In this document: positions 28,580-38,345 of the stretch, piece after piece | Numbering within the stretch: the stretch's first letter is position 1 | How the letters are laid out: each line of letters begins with the position of its first letter | From: Mactra quadrangularis | Lineage: Eukaryota > Mollusca > Bivalvia > Venerida > Mactridae | Direction: 5' to 3' | Assembly (NCBI GenBank): GCA_025267735.1 | Contig: CM046305.1 | Location: 38,461,108-38,525,107, forward strand | DNA: 64,000 nt | The notes under the pieces: model-generated | The model's input: the letters and a program-made list of their open reading frames with translations, nothing else | What the model was told of the DNA's origin: nothing | Databases searched by the model: none | Made by a program: the position numbers and the translations under genes

Positions 28580-28893
28580 GTAAAGTAATTGCATTTTATA
28601 GTCAGGTTTCGTGCTTATGCACGCCCACTGACTTTACGGCTTTTACCCCTGATCATCGGGCTACTGGTATCTATGTATCAATCTCCTTGGAAAGTCTTTT
28701 CTCCTCGCTTAGTGTAGCTGTCACATTGGCGCAACGGAATTATATCACCCTCGCAGGTACCCAGTTACACCTGGGTGAAGTGAAGTAATCGCAGGTAAAT
28801 TTCATGCTCAATGCAATTAGCAGTGCCCCTTGTGGGTTAGAACCCGGGACCTCTCAATCCCCAAGCGCTTGGCCTACTACTGGACTACTGCTT
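28578..28893 (-). mobile_element. SINE-A copy on the minus strand
   Basis: Reverse complement of the array SINE. The 3-prime end is at 28585 (ATTGCATTTTATAGTC), the body has GGTACCCAGTTACACCTGGG and GGCGCAACGGAATTAT, and the head ends at CTACTGGACTACTGC. It abuts the (AAT)n tract tail to tail with the preceding element. The B box is decayed (GGTTAGAACCC on the + strand). A (GA)n run follows at 28901-28913. Confidence 0.87.
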
Positions 28894-29149
28894 ATACAGA
28901 GAGAGAGAGAGAGTGGTTGTTAAATCATTCCGAGACTATCCTCCATAAAGGAGGTAGACCTAATCCGGAATTCGAACTCGCAACCACTGAATTGACAATC
29001 GCTACTGACAACTAAAATTGATCTACAACGTCATGGAATCTAGACCATAAAATGTATATTTCTCTTTTGTAAAACTGAAAAGCCAATGAAACGTAAATAT
29101 CGAATATCAATTAAAGACACATTAAGTTTCAAGATTATAAAATGCAATA

Positions 29150-29500
29150 GCATTTTGTCATAAATCCAAAGTGATCAGCGAAGATTACGCCATATCGTCT
29201 CTTACTTTATTATGCTTTTGTTAGAAAGTTTTTGTCACTTTTACGAGCCGCTTTGATGAATGAAGAAAATATTGTAAATCTATCATCTCCGTTTTCTAAA
29301 ATATGAACAGAATTAAGCTTTAAATTGATTTTCATCTTCAAAGCATATTATACAACATACGTTATATTTTATGATATACAAATGTGTCTCTCATATTAAT
29401 AAAACCGATAAGGAACGACTTAAGTGTTGCATTTTACGAGACTAATGGACATTACTTTATTCTGAATTCTCTCGTTAAATATACAATTTCCTACGCATTA
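29150..29500. repeat. Strongly diverged macrosatellite fragment
   Basis: 29320-29460 follows the order of unit positions near 6440-6590: CAGAATTAAGCTTTAAATTG, TATTTTATGATATACAA, TAATAAAACCGATAAGGAACGAC and ACGAGACTAATGGACATT. These correspond to CGAATCAAGCTTTAAATTAA, TTTTATGATATTCAA, ATGAATATGGAATGACAA and CAAGACAAACGGACGTT. Divergence is far higher than between array units. Confidence 0.6.
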
Positions 29501-29559
29501 ATAGTGATGCAATCAAAGCATAGATACTGGACTCAAACTAAAGCCTCCAATATAGTCTG

Positions 29560-29740
29560 AATAAAGGCAAAAATGGCCTTGCACGAAACGATGCAGACAG
29601 TGTTATTGCATTTTTTGGTAGGCATGGTCTAAATGACTCTATATTTTGTTGATGACATGTTGGCATCCTTGGGCAACTCTCAGAATCCAAGATGGCGGCG
29701 AAGACGGTGGTAAAGATGGCGCCAAAGATGGCTGCCAATG
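29560..29740 (+). repeat. Solo end of the element G family
   Basis: CCTTGCACGAAACGATGCAG, a long spacer, GTTGGCATCCTTGGGCAACT and AATCCAAGATGGCGGCG match, in order, the end module at 57985-58110 and the inverted module near 61655-61790. AAGATGGCG motifs cluster at 29689-29735. The antisense 81-codon frame at 29538-29783 overlaps this repeat and is not supported as a gene. Confidence 0.7.
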
Positions 29741-29873
29741 TTTTTGTTAAAAGAGTTTCAATCAAGTCTAGAGGTAACCTCACTTAAAATTTCTATATTC
29801 CGCCTTGCTCATAACGCAACTCACAAGCCTAGAGATAGACAACCCATACTAAAGAGAGTTGAAATACAGATGT

Positions 29874-30309
29874 TGTATACTTAGGGCTGTCAGTGTCACG
29901 ATACGCTAGAAGCGTATCGCGATATATTGCAATACGCTGACATCGTATCGCGATTCGTACCACGATATATTGTAGGCTTTTAGATTTGTTGTGCTTCCGC
30001 TGTATTTAACAGAAACATTGCAAATCTTACATGCAGTTACTGATAGAATCTAGCCCCTTTAAGTATTGACGGTCATTTAGGACTGTAACGCGCCCCAATT
30101 GGTTAAATTCATGCAACTTAGGATAAATGAAATGAACAATGGAAAACTGATGTTTCGCTTCTTTTATTTCGCGAAAGGATAAAATTCCAATGTAATAAAA
30201 AATATCGCCAAATACCGGTACGTTAATTTTGTAATGCGGTACGTATTGCTGCAGCTGCGTATTGCAATATACCGGTATACCGGTATATCGTGACAGCCCT
30301 ATATATACT
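29874..30309. mobile_element. hAT-like MITE, family 2 (copy 1)
   Basis: The element spans 29882-30301 (420 bp). The left end is TAGGGCTGTCAGTGTCACGA; the right end, inverted, is TAGGGCTGTCACGATATACC. Flanks TGTATACT (29874-29881) and TATATACT (30302-30309) match at 7 of 8 bases, consistent with a hAT-type 8 bp duplication. The interior is rich in CGATACG and ATACCGG palindromes. The same family recurs at 46368-46785. Confidence 0.88.
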
Positions 30310-30978
30310 TTAAAATTTTGTTCCATGGCAACTCATATCTTCGAATCAAATGAATGAGTTGAAGATCCAGCTAACTTATACAAGTATCAGATAGGCAGTA
30401 TATCGAGTAAAAATCGAACTGTTATATGAAGGTTATACATATTCTGTAATGTCGACAGGAATATCATAGATATTGTAATTCAATACCAGTAAATATCTCT
30501 GCTTGATTGGATACACTGTACCTGATAAGCATTGTGATATGAACCGTCTAATTATATTCCTTTTTTTCTTTTTTCAGACGCGGATAAAATGCTCAGCATG
30601 ACTTATTTCAAGCCATACAATATTGGTAAATGTTCACGGCGAGTCGCAATATATTCACACCATTCAATGAGCTAGAGTGTTTGGGATCATTTCAATAGAT
30701 ACAGGAATAGGTTTTTAAATTATAGCATCAACGAATGCATTAGATTGGAAATTGGAAGCAATCAGACAAACTTAATTGGTATAAAGCTGGGGATTTTATA
30801 ATACAAATAGATTTATATGAAATCAACACGATGTGCATTTTTTTCTATAAAAAATTGAAGGTCGTCAGATGTAAGGTAACGTGTTAGAAAGTTATAGAAA
30901 TTTAGTGCTGCTGTTATGTCATAGCAAAAATATCAAATTTCTCGTCTTAGTTGTACAGAGGAGGGTTTTGGTGTAAAA
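30310..30978. other. Region upstream of the K2P channel gene
   Basis: No coding signal. The frame of the channel is closed upstream by TAG at 30922, with no ATG between that stop and 30979. A pyrimidine-rich stretch ending TTTTTTCAG (about 30570-30579) and TTGTACAG at 30951-30958 are possible splice acceptors if a 5-prime untranslated exon lies upstream. I see no convincing TATA box or initiator and name no promoter. Confidence 0.4.
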
Positions 30979-31759
30979 ATGTTTCACGCACGCTCGGTTG
31001 AAATGGAAGATGACGTGGAAGAAGTCAAAGATCTTGACAAAGACAATGGTTTACCTTCATTGATACAAACTCTCGTGGATGGCTCAACAGTGGCTGCCAG
31101 TATAGCCGAGCCAGAGGAGTTTGTGGAAGACTTCTGTGGAGAAAAGCGTCGGCTACGACGTAATCCAAAGTTACGTCATAAACAAATGTTTCGTCAGAAA
31201 GCTGCTAGTTGTATGAAAAGGTTTTGTGTTTATATGTTATCTTATGTTGGACTAACCTGCACTGTAGTAGCGTACTCGATTCTTGGAGGCGTGGTTTTCC
31301 TGGAATTGGAGCGAACCAATGAAGGCCGCGTTCATGACAAAGCAAAAGATTTAGTTACTACTTTTTCTAAGGAGATAGATACTAACAAATATCAAGCTGT
31401 TAAGGATTTAAGAAAATTTGCTGATCAACAAATAAAAACTTTAGAGGAACTTAACTCTCGGATTATATCCCTACATGAAAACAAAACTAACTTGTTTGGA
31501 GGAATCGGTGTCTTAAGAAGCTACATTCGCAAAAGACTCAACGAAACTAAGGAAGGTGAATTAAAATTTCCTCCTCCTACTAAAAACATAGATGATATTC
31601 AACCATCTAAAACCACAACTGAAAAAGTAAAAACTTTTCAAATTAGTACATACAATCTAGTTAATAAGGAAGGTTGGTCTGGGGATTATGATGGTGCCAA
31701 AGATAGATGGACTTTTGCTGGAAGTTTATTATATTCTGTGACGGTTATTACCACTATAG
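30979..31759 (+). CDS. Two-pore-domain potassium channel, coding exon 1 (residues 1-261)
   Basis: First of two coding exons of a K2P (KCNK/TWK) channel, a plasma-membrane K+ leak channel working as a dimer. This exon encodes a soluble N terminus (1-79), M1 at about 82-110 (YMLSYVGL then SILGGVVFLELE), a long extracellular cap region (111-240) and most of pore 1: W244 then SLLYSVTVITTI to I260. Two potential N-glycosylation sites, NKT at 168 and NET at 188, lie in the cap. The cap contains no cysteine, although many K2Ps have one at the apex. At about 130 residues it is longer than usual. The start at 30979 has A at -3 and an upstream in-frame stop at 30922; Met9 is an alternative. The exon ends at 31759 after the first base of Gly261, at donor G|GTAAGA. 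Reading on gives an off-family tail to 31950, so splicing is inferred here. Confidence 0.95.
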
Positions 31760-31835
31760 GTAAGATGAAGTTTGGTGGTTTCTCTTTTATCTACATTGAA
31801 AAACGAATGATTTTATATTCAGCTAACTTTCTCTG

Positions 31836-32300
31836 TATGAAGACCACCGTAGTAATTGCAAATTCATGTCATTTTGACGATTGTTTTAGTTTTTTATTAT
31901 CTATTTTATTATATATTTTTTATATATTATTTATCATTTTAAAGGCTTAATTTGAGTAGAAAATGTCCTTATATACTAGGACGAAAAAGAAACGCCGGGT
32001 AACCTATAATGATTGTGTTAAGGGATAAATTGTATAATTGGATTATTATATTTATTTTTGTATGAAATGTCATCTGTATGGAACCAGCTGTTGAAGTTTC
32101 AATCGATTTCCGATGCTGATTATGTGAAAAAATATCCCCTTTTAACGATGACCCTTCTTGTTTTGCGAAACACGGCCGGATATGTGTTGCATAGTTTATG
32201 TACCCGGCGTTTCTTTTTCGTCCTAGTATAGTAAGGCTTCTCCGCTATTAAGACCATCGAGTTTAAATGTCCTGATAGTGGGACTTTACTATAAAGTTCC
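31836..32300. repeat. Foldback element FB1 (copy 1), interrupted by a MITE
   Basis: The left end TATGAAGACCACCGTAGTAA and later GGCTTAATTTGAGTAGAAAA match, in order, 35535-35620 (TATGAAGACCACATTGGTTA, TGCTTAATTTGAGAAGAAAA). The right part CCGCTATTAAGACCATCGAG matches CTATAATGACCATCGATTTT at 36424. Copy 2 has a 35-copy minisatellite between these parts; here there is only a trace (AATGTCCTTATA), and a MITE is inserted there. The repeat begins 77 bp after the donor. Confidence 0.65.
31974..32228. mobile_element. TA-flanked MITE with perfect terminal inverted repeats
   Basis: The inverted ends begin CTAGGACGAAAAAGAAACGC and are perfect for 26 bp inside TA repeats (TA at 31974-31975 and 32227-32228). 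The symmetry extends to 30 bp including the flanks. Total length is about 251 bp without the TA repeats. A TA duplication is typical of Tc1/mariner-type elements. The perfect arms suggest recent activity. It lies inside FB1. Confidence 0.88.
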
Positions 32301-32331
32301 ACTTTTGGAACCTTCATAACAGTAAAAAGCC

Positions 32332-32564
32332 GCCCGGCTAGCTCAGTTGGTAGCACGCAAGTCTACTGATCGAGGGGTCGTGGGTCCGATTCCCGAGCGG
32401 GGCATACCTTCGTAAAGTTTGGTCGTGAAATTATTTCTACGGCCATTCTCCCTCCTACCAATGATTTTTAATTATGTAGAACAGTTGTCAGTCACTGACG
32501 AAAGTATGTGTTTAGTAGTTGGTTAACAGCTGAATCCAGAGATTTAGCCTTTCTAGGAGGAGCA
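32332..32564 (+). mobile_element. SINE-B, tRNA-Lys-like head, 3-prime truncated
   Basis: The head GCCCGGCTAGCTCAGTTGGT carries an A box, and GGTCCGATTCC (slightly off the GGTTCGATTCC of its relatives) is the B box. Body motifs include CCATTCTCCCTCCTACCAAT and CAGTCACTGACGAAAGTATG. Compared with copies at 36465 and 51981, this one stops after GAGATTTAGCCTTTCTAGGA and lacks the shared tail. It is not a functional tRNA gene: the anticodon arm does not fold properly and the SINE body follows directly. Confidence 0.87.
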
Positions 32565-32941
32565 TATTGATATTGATTCGATGGGCACCAAACAGAAACA
32601 TGTGTCCATTATAAAAGTACATTTCTTGTACGCAGTCGTGTAAATAGATTTCTCAGAGCACCAAGGGTAATCTGGTTAGATAAATCTATTTGAAACCACA
32701 ATAGATAATGATGTAGACGTACGTTAATTAACATAATCAGACTCCCACCAGAGACAAACAATTTTACAACATTTGTAGCAGTACGTCTTATAATCAAATT
32801 TTGATAAATATAGCAGACGAAATATATTAAAATGTTTTGATTTATGATAAAAATTACCAATCATTTGATTAACATATACAGTGAAATTCATTGCTAGTAT
32901 TAGGAAAATAAAAATCAATGGTCGTAATAAGAGGATGGTTT

Positions 32942-33385
32942 TAATAATACATGGTTCATACAGATTTTTAATACCAAAATTATATGATTTTTCTATGATT
33001 CGTCTAAGTTTTCCATGATACAACAGGAACACATACAGAACTAAAGACAAGAACTATTATATTTTTGATTACTCACATTTCTTCTTTAAACTGCAATGAT
33101 ACATGTAATTATTGTGTGTAAAATTCTCATTTTTGTATCCAAACTAGTTTTGTACCCAATATTTAATGCTGCAGTTAATGTTTGAAATTGTATTCAATTC
33201 ATTTTATGGTTGAAATCAAAAAGGAATAACTAGTGTTTTTTCCATGACACATTAAACTTTTTGCATTGTGTTTTCTAATTTTCCATGACTATTCCATATT
33301 TTCCCTAAAATCAAAATTCCATGATTTTGTCAGAAAAATCTAATTTTCCATGATCTTTCCACATTGTATGAACCCTGTAATAGTA
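32942..33385. mobile_element. hAT-like MITE, family 3
   Basis: The element spans 32950-33377 (428 bp). The left end is CATGGTTCATACAG; the right end, inverted, is CAGGGTTCATACAATGTGG. Flanks TAATAATA (32942-32949) and TAATAGTA (33378-33385) match at 7 of 8 bases. The interior repeats TTTTCCATGA many times, a pattern typical of a widespread animal hAT-derived repeat. The two antisense frames at 32609-33050 partly overlap it and lack protein features. Confidence 0.8.
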
Positions 33386-33954
33386 GCCTCTTGCTTCTCA
33401 AATTAAAACAATTCTCTTTAACAATTATAGTAAAGTTTCTTTTAGGGCCAAATTAAATTGAGGAATGGTCTTAATATCGGGATTTTGTTCTTTGTTTAAT
33501 TGGCCTTAAAATCCTCAAAAATCGCATGATTTTGCAATAACCATTGTGGTCGTCTGAATATCAGAACTTTATAGAACATAAATCATTAGACATGCATCTC
33601 TCTTTTACACTTTTTTCAAATTTTCCTTAAAAAGCTTTTTCTAGTTCATACATTGATCCTGTTTCTCGTTTATCTTACTCATTGATCACTAAACTTAACT
33701 GACATGATTTATTTTTCTAAATGAGCATTAAGTCAAGCAAAGAGATACAGTATCTGATTGATCATTTTAAAGAAGTTTCCCAATATAAAACCACAGAAAA
33801 ATATCTGATAGCGAATGTGTTTCTTAACTTTTTACCATGACATTCTTTCAATTTTGTTAACACAGAGTTGGTATCCAAGATTATCATCCTGTTTCACACA
33901 ATTGTTTAGCAATAAATGACATCAGCCCAAATCGTGATGGACTGTCTAGAGCAA

Positions 33955-34321
33955 TTACGGACTTTAGTCAGTTATCTTTCCCTGATAAAATCTGAAGCAA
34001 TCCAATTGGTAAGTAGGTCCTTACAGTTGGAATCCTTGGATTTTATCATTGAATTCCTATGTAAGGATAACAAGATATTTCATCTAGTATCTTTCTTGGT
34101 AATAAAGATATTTACAGAAATGATGAAATTTAGATAGTTCTTCACCCTAAAAATACTTAGCTTGAATTTCAAACAAATTAAATGATTTACAAAAAAGTGT
34201 TTTAAGATAAAATTTTGGTAAATTGACATTGAAAAGTAAAGGTAAAATCTGAGTAATCCAACTAGTTGGATCTACCTATCTTAAGAGTATACAAGGGGAA
34301 ATAACTGACTAAAGTCCCTTA
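33955..34321. mobile_element. PIF/Harbinger-like MITE 1
   Basis: The element spans 33958-34318 (361 bp) and is flanked by TTA on both sides (33955-33957, 34319-34321). The inverted ends are CGGACTTTAGTCAGTTATCT and GGGACTTTAGTCAGTTATTT, and further inner arms include CAATCC(A) with (T)GGATT pairs. A TTA duplication with GGG-type ends fits PIF/Harbinger. The 73-codon frame at 33916 overlaps it and is not a gene. Confidence 0.85.
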
Positions 34322-35527
34322 TTCTGTTAAAAGAATGTTTCAATTGTATAAATTGTTGCCAATTATATATTTTGTATTGATATGTACATCCTGAGAAATA
34401 GATTTGTTTATTCTAAACTAGTAAGAATTATACTGTTTATACATCAGAGGGAGGTAATACTTTTCCATTAAAGTATTTTTTCAATAGTTATATAATAGTC
34501 TAGTGCTACGTGAAACCTTTTTGCACTCGTCACAACTTATATTTTCTGACTGTGATTGTCATTAGTGGGTTTCTATCTCAGACAAGTTTCTTTCCGGACT
34601 GAAAATTATACGGTGGTTGATGATATTTTTCTGTCAATCGATTCAACTAATGGTATAATCAAATTGTAAAAACTTACGATTATAAATGAGAATTTCGAAA
34701 AAATAATTCATTTTTATTATTTAAGGGTTTGCAAGTTTGCTTTAGTTCAGTTATCTTAGGCAAACTGGCAAACCCATACTTGGATTTTAAATTTTCATTT
34801 TGTTGGTTCACACTGCTTTTCTGGTTATTTACTAGATTTTGCGATCATTCTGTTGTTTGAAGAGTGGTGCCGTTAACTGAGATGACGATGATCGTGATTC
34901 ATTTTGTACTTTTCTAAATAAATGCACACATCCATCCATTCACTGTTTTAATACGAGCAAATATTGACCCGACTGTCACTTATTGCGTGTAAGCCGCTGT
35001 ATCCTTGATTTTTAAGCTTCACATTATTACGTGAAGTGCATGTTTGCGTAAATACATGAATTAACCATTCAAGGTAGTTCATAACGCGTCTATTTTGTGA
35101 CTAGTGTTAATTAAGATGTATAAATTATTGCAAGTTTTGATGCAGTATCAACTTTGTCAAGTGAACTGTATCGCTAATTAGCCAACTCTTGCTTTCTCTA
35201 TCAATCTGCACGTTGATTTTAGTCACGTTTTTGTTACCAAACATATATTTGATTTTTGACATGGTTTTCTCGCAACACATGTCTTAGAAACCTCACTTTT
35301 TGATACGCATCACAAAAATGTCGCGGACAATTACATTCGGTCATGCGCAGTCAGATTTAGCGCATCGATATGAAGTTAGGTTAGTACCTACGCGTGAAAA
35401 AATAGTCTCTATGTTAACAATATTTAAGATTTTGCCCTGTTTGACCCATAACCAGACAGCGATATTAGTGCTTTGATTAAACACTATTATTTGGGATAGT
35501 ATGACTTCTTGTATTTACGTTATATAG
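34322..35527. other. Intronic sequence, no recognised element
   Basis: AT-rich intronic sequence. The only structure I note is a small hairpin at 34725-34771, with arms GGGTTTGC and GCAAACCC and further pairing of AAGTTTGC with GGCAAACT. No exon-like frame was seen. Confidence 0.5.
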
Positions 35528-36466
35528 TAATGATCCGCTATGAAGACCACATTGGTTATTGCATAATCATGTGTTGTTTTATTATTTAAGTCCAAATGCT
35601 TAATTTGAGAAGAAAAAATGTGTTAATATTCAGTCAAAAGGTGTCCTAATATTCAGTCAAAAGGTGCCCTAATATTCAGTCAAAAGGTGCCCTAATATTC
35701 AGTCAAAAGGTGTCCTAATATTCAGTCAAAAGGTGTCCTAATATTCAGTCAAAAAATGTCCTAATATTCAGTCAAAAGGTGACCTAATATTCAGTCAAAA
35801 GGTGTCCTAATATTCAGTCAAAAGGTGTCCTAAAATTCAGTCAAAAAGTGTCCTAAAATTCAGTCAAAAGGTGTCCTAATATTCAGTCAAAAGGTGTCCT
35901 AATATTCAGTCAAAAGGTGTCCTAATATTCAGTCAAAAGGGGTCATAAATTTCAGTCTAAAGGTGTCCTAATATTCAGTCAAAAGGTGTCCTAATATTCA
36001 GTCAAAAGGTGTCCTAATATTCAGTCAAAAGGTGTCTTAATATTCAGTCAAAAGGTGTCCTAATATTCAGTCAAAAGGGGTCCTAAATTCAGTCTAAAGG
36101 TGTCCTAATATTCAGTCAAAAGGTGTCCTAATATTCAGTCAAAAGATGTCCTAATATTCAGTCAAAAGGGGTCATAAAATTCAGTCTAAAGGTGTCCTAA
36201 TATTCAGTTAAAAGGTGTCCTAATATTCAGTCAAAAGGTGTCCTAATATTCAGGCAAAAGGTGTCCTAATATTCAGTCAAAAGGGGTCCTAAAATTCAGT
36301 CTAAAGGTGTCCTAATATTCAGTCAAAAGGTGTCCTAATATTCAGTCAAAAGGGGTCCTAAAATTCAGTCTAAAGGTGCCCTAATATTCAGTCAAAAGGT
36401 GTCCTAATATTCAGTCAATTCCTCTATAATGACCATCGATTTTGATGGTCTTCATAGTAGAACTTG
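35528..36466. repeat. Foldback element FB1 (copy 2) containing a minisatellite
   Basis: The ends are inverted: CTATGAAGACCA at about 35538 and TGGTCTTCATAG at 36446-36457. Homologous to the element just after exon 1. The core has been replaced or expanded by the 23 bp array at 35621-36417. Confidence 0.65.
35621..36417. repeat. 35-copy, 23 bp minisatellite
   Basis: The unit is TGTCCTAATATTCAG followed by TCAAAAGG. Positions of the CAGTC core run from 35631 to 36412 (one core reads CAGGC), with 34 intervals of 23 bp except one of 22 bp. A sub-variant CAGTCTAAAGG, usually preceded by GGGGTC, appears at copies 15, 21, 25, 30 and 33, so the second half has higher-order structure. Direct repeats are contiguous without spacers, so this is not a CRISPR array. 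Confidence 0.95.
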
Positions 36467-36793
36467 TTTGTTTGTTTGTTTGTTGGGTTTAACGCCGTAG
36501 CAACACAATTATAGGTCATATAACGGCGGTCAGTCAACCTACTTACTTCTCCTGGAAAGGCTAAATCTCTGGATTTAGCTGTTAACCAACTACTAAGCAC
36601 ATACTTTCGTCAGTGACTGACAACTGCCCTACATAATTAAAAATCATTGGTAGGAGGGAGAATGGTCGAGAAATAATTTCATGACCAAGCTCCACGAAAG
36701 TATGCCCCGCCCGGAAATCGAACCAACGACCCCTCGATCAGTAGACTTGCGTGCTACCAACTGAGCTAGCTGGGCGGCTTATAGTGGAACTTG
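36454..36793 (-). mobile_element. SINE-B (copy 2)
   Basis: The reverse complement has the head at 36778 (GCCGCCCAGCTAGCTCAGTT), the body, and a tail ending GGCGTTAAACCCAACAAAC at 36465. The terminal (CAAA)n is typical of SINE tails. The flanks ATAGTAGAACTTG (36454-36466) and ATAGTGGAACTTG (36781-36793) match at 12 of 13 bases, a target-site duplication of the reverse-transcription type. It inserted at the right end of FB1 copy 2. Confidence 0.9.
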
Positions 36794-38043
36794 ACCGTAT
36801 GACGGCGATTACCTATATGTATATCAATCCTTGAGAGTGCCGTAGTTGTGTTTATATAGACAAACATATATGTACTTAAGACCATTTGCAGACCATAGGA
36901 CCTTACCTCTGTCGTTGAGTTTCAACCGTAATATGGCTTTAATAAAACTATTCGGTTAATTTTAGTTTCTAGATCATGTTTCACAAGCATTCTTCAGAAT
37001 CAAAAACAGCCTGCTCGACTTTTCCAGTAACTGTACGATTGCAAATTTTGCAAAAACTGACGAAATATGTTCCAAAAAATCGTCGTTCACGGAAGTATTC
37101 AGCTCAGATAAGTTAAACGCCTCGTTTCTATGACAAAATTTATTAATCTCGGCGCATCAATGATATCAATTATTACCACACTGTGACTTAGTACTGAATA
37201 ATATTAACCCAAATCTCATGATCAATGCAAATATATGCAAATTTATGCAAATTGAATATCGTAATAGTAACAACATTTAAGTTACGACAAAAACAATAAC
37301 AATGATGGCACTAACGACATAATTATTTTACACAGTTCTATACGCATTGAAAATGGTGTCACCAACAAAGATAACAAATAAAGTCCCCCATGAAAAAAGT
37401 GAAAAGCATTAAATGGCAACATCTACTACAAACTAATTGTACCTATAAATTACTGTTGTACATGTGTCCTCCATTCAAGCTATGTTGTCACATGCTGTCA
37501 ATCGATCAATTGTTAGTTAATATTCTATATAATTTCTATATATCGGTATCATTGTGTTGTTTTTATACATTATATCAAAGATACACGCTCGATTGAATAT
37601 TAATCACAAAACCGCAATAAAATCATGTATATACCGATACTCACCTTGCTAGGGCTTTATATATGGCATTATCGTCTTTTCCTGCTGCATGTCAATTGAT
37701 CTGAAATTGTCATTATCAGAAAACTACTATACTGCTTCCAAAATACTTCTGTACTTTTTTGAGGATTTGTTGATATTTAAGTTGAAAACTGTGATCGAGC
37801 TGCTTTAATAACTGTTTGGGCCTAAAAATTGCGTGGGTCTGGTTATGATGTTGTTATTGTACTTCATGTTGTTTTTAACGTCATAGTCACGTGACATACC
37901 AAGTGTTGTCAATGACAACTAATGAATCCCTAATGGTTTTATGTATTTAATATTCACAAGTCAATCCTATATGACATAAAGTACAGACATTAGATTTGAT
38001 TCGATAAGTCACTATGGCCATTACGACATTATTGTTGTGAATA
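36794..38043. other. Intronic sequence, no recognised element
   Basis: AT-rich intronic DNA. The 68-codon frame at 37390 has no recognisable feature. No clear repeat was seen. Confidence 0.45.
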
Positions 38044-38262
38044 TAAGGCCACAACAAATTGATCATATGTTCTATGGATTCGCTCGCACCTTAATTTTGA
38101 CGGTTTTACAAAAAATATATTTTTATTTCCTCGCTCGCTCATAAAAACTTGGTCAAACCGCTATATAAAGCAGCTGAATTAAGATTTTTTTTTCTTCGCT
38201 CGCTCGCCCCATTTTTTTCTAGAAGAATCCGTAGAACATATCATCAGCTTGTTGTGACCTAA
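38044..38262. mobile_element. PIF/Harbinger-like MITE 2
   Basis: The element spans 38047-38259 (213 bp) with TAA on both sides (38044-38046, 38260-38262). The inverted ends are GGCCACAACAAATTGATCAT and GGTCACAACAAGCTGATGAT, and pairing continues through ATGTTCTAtGGATTC. The interior has three CTCGCTCGC-type blocks at about 38073, 38131 and 38191. Confidence 0.85.
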
Positions 38263-38272
38263 CCACTATAAT

Positions 38273-38345
38273 TATCATAGGCGGATCTAGCGGGGGTCAG
38301 GGGGGTCTGGACCCTTCCCCCTAGAATTTTATGATGAACATATCA
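38273..38345 (+). repeat. GC-rich interspersed repeat end
   Basis: TAGGCGGATCTAGCGGGGGT, then CAGGGGGGTCTGGACCC, is matched in reverse at 55731-55785 (GTCTGGACCCCCCTGACCCC, then CCACTGGATCCGC). Two dispersed copies on opposite strands indicate an interspersed repeat. Its class and far end are not resolved. Confidence 0.55.

Noticed and set aside
30027..30326. 99-codon antisense frame, with a similar frame at 46598-46813
   Set aside because: Both are antisense translations of hAT-like MITE family 2. Their similarity comes from the repeat.
32332..32402. Possible tRNA-Lys gene
   Set aside because: The anticodon arm is not well formed, a SINE body follows, and the same head occurs in two dispersed copies with target duplications.
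35621..36417. CRISPR-like array
   Set aside because: The repeats are contiguous 23 bp units without unique spacers, in an intron of a eukaryotic gene.
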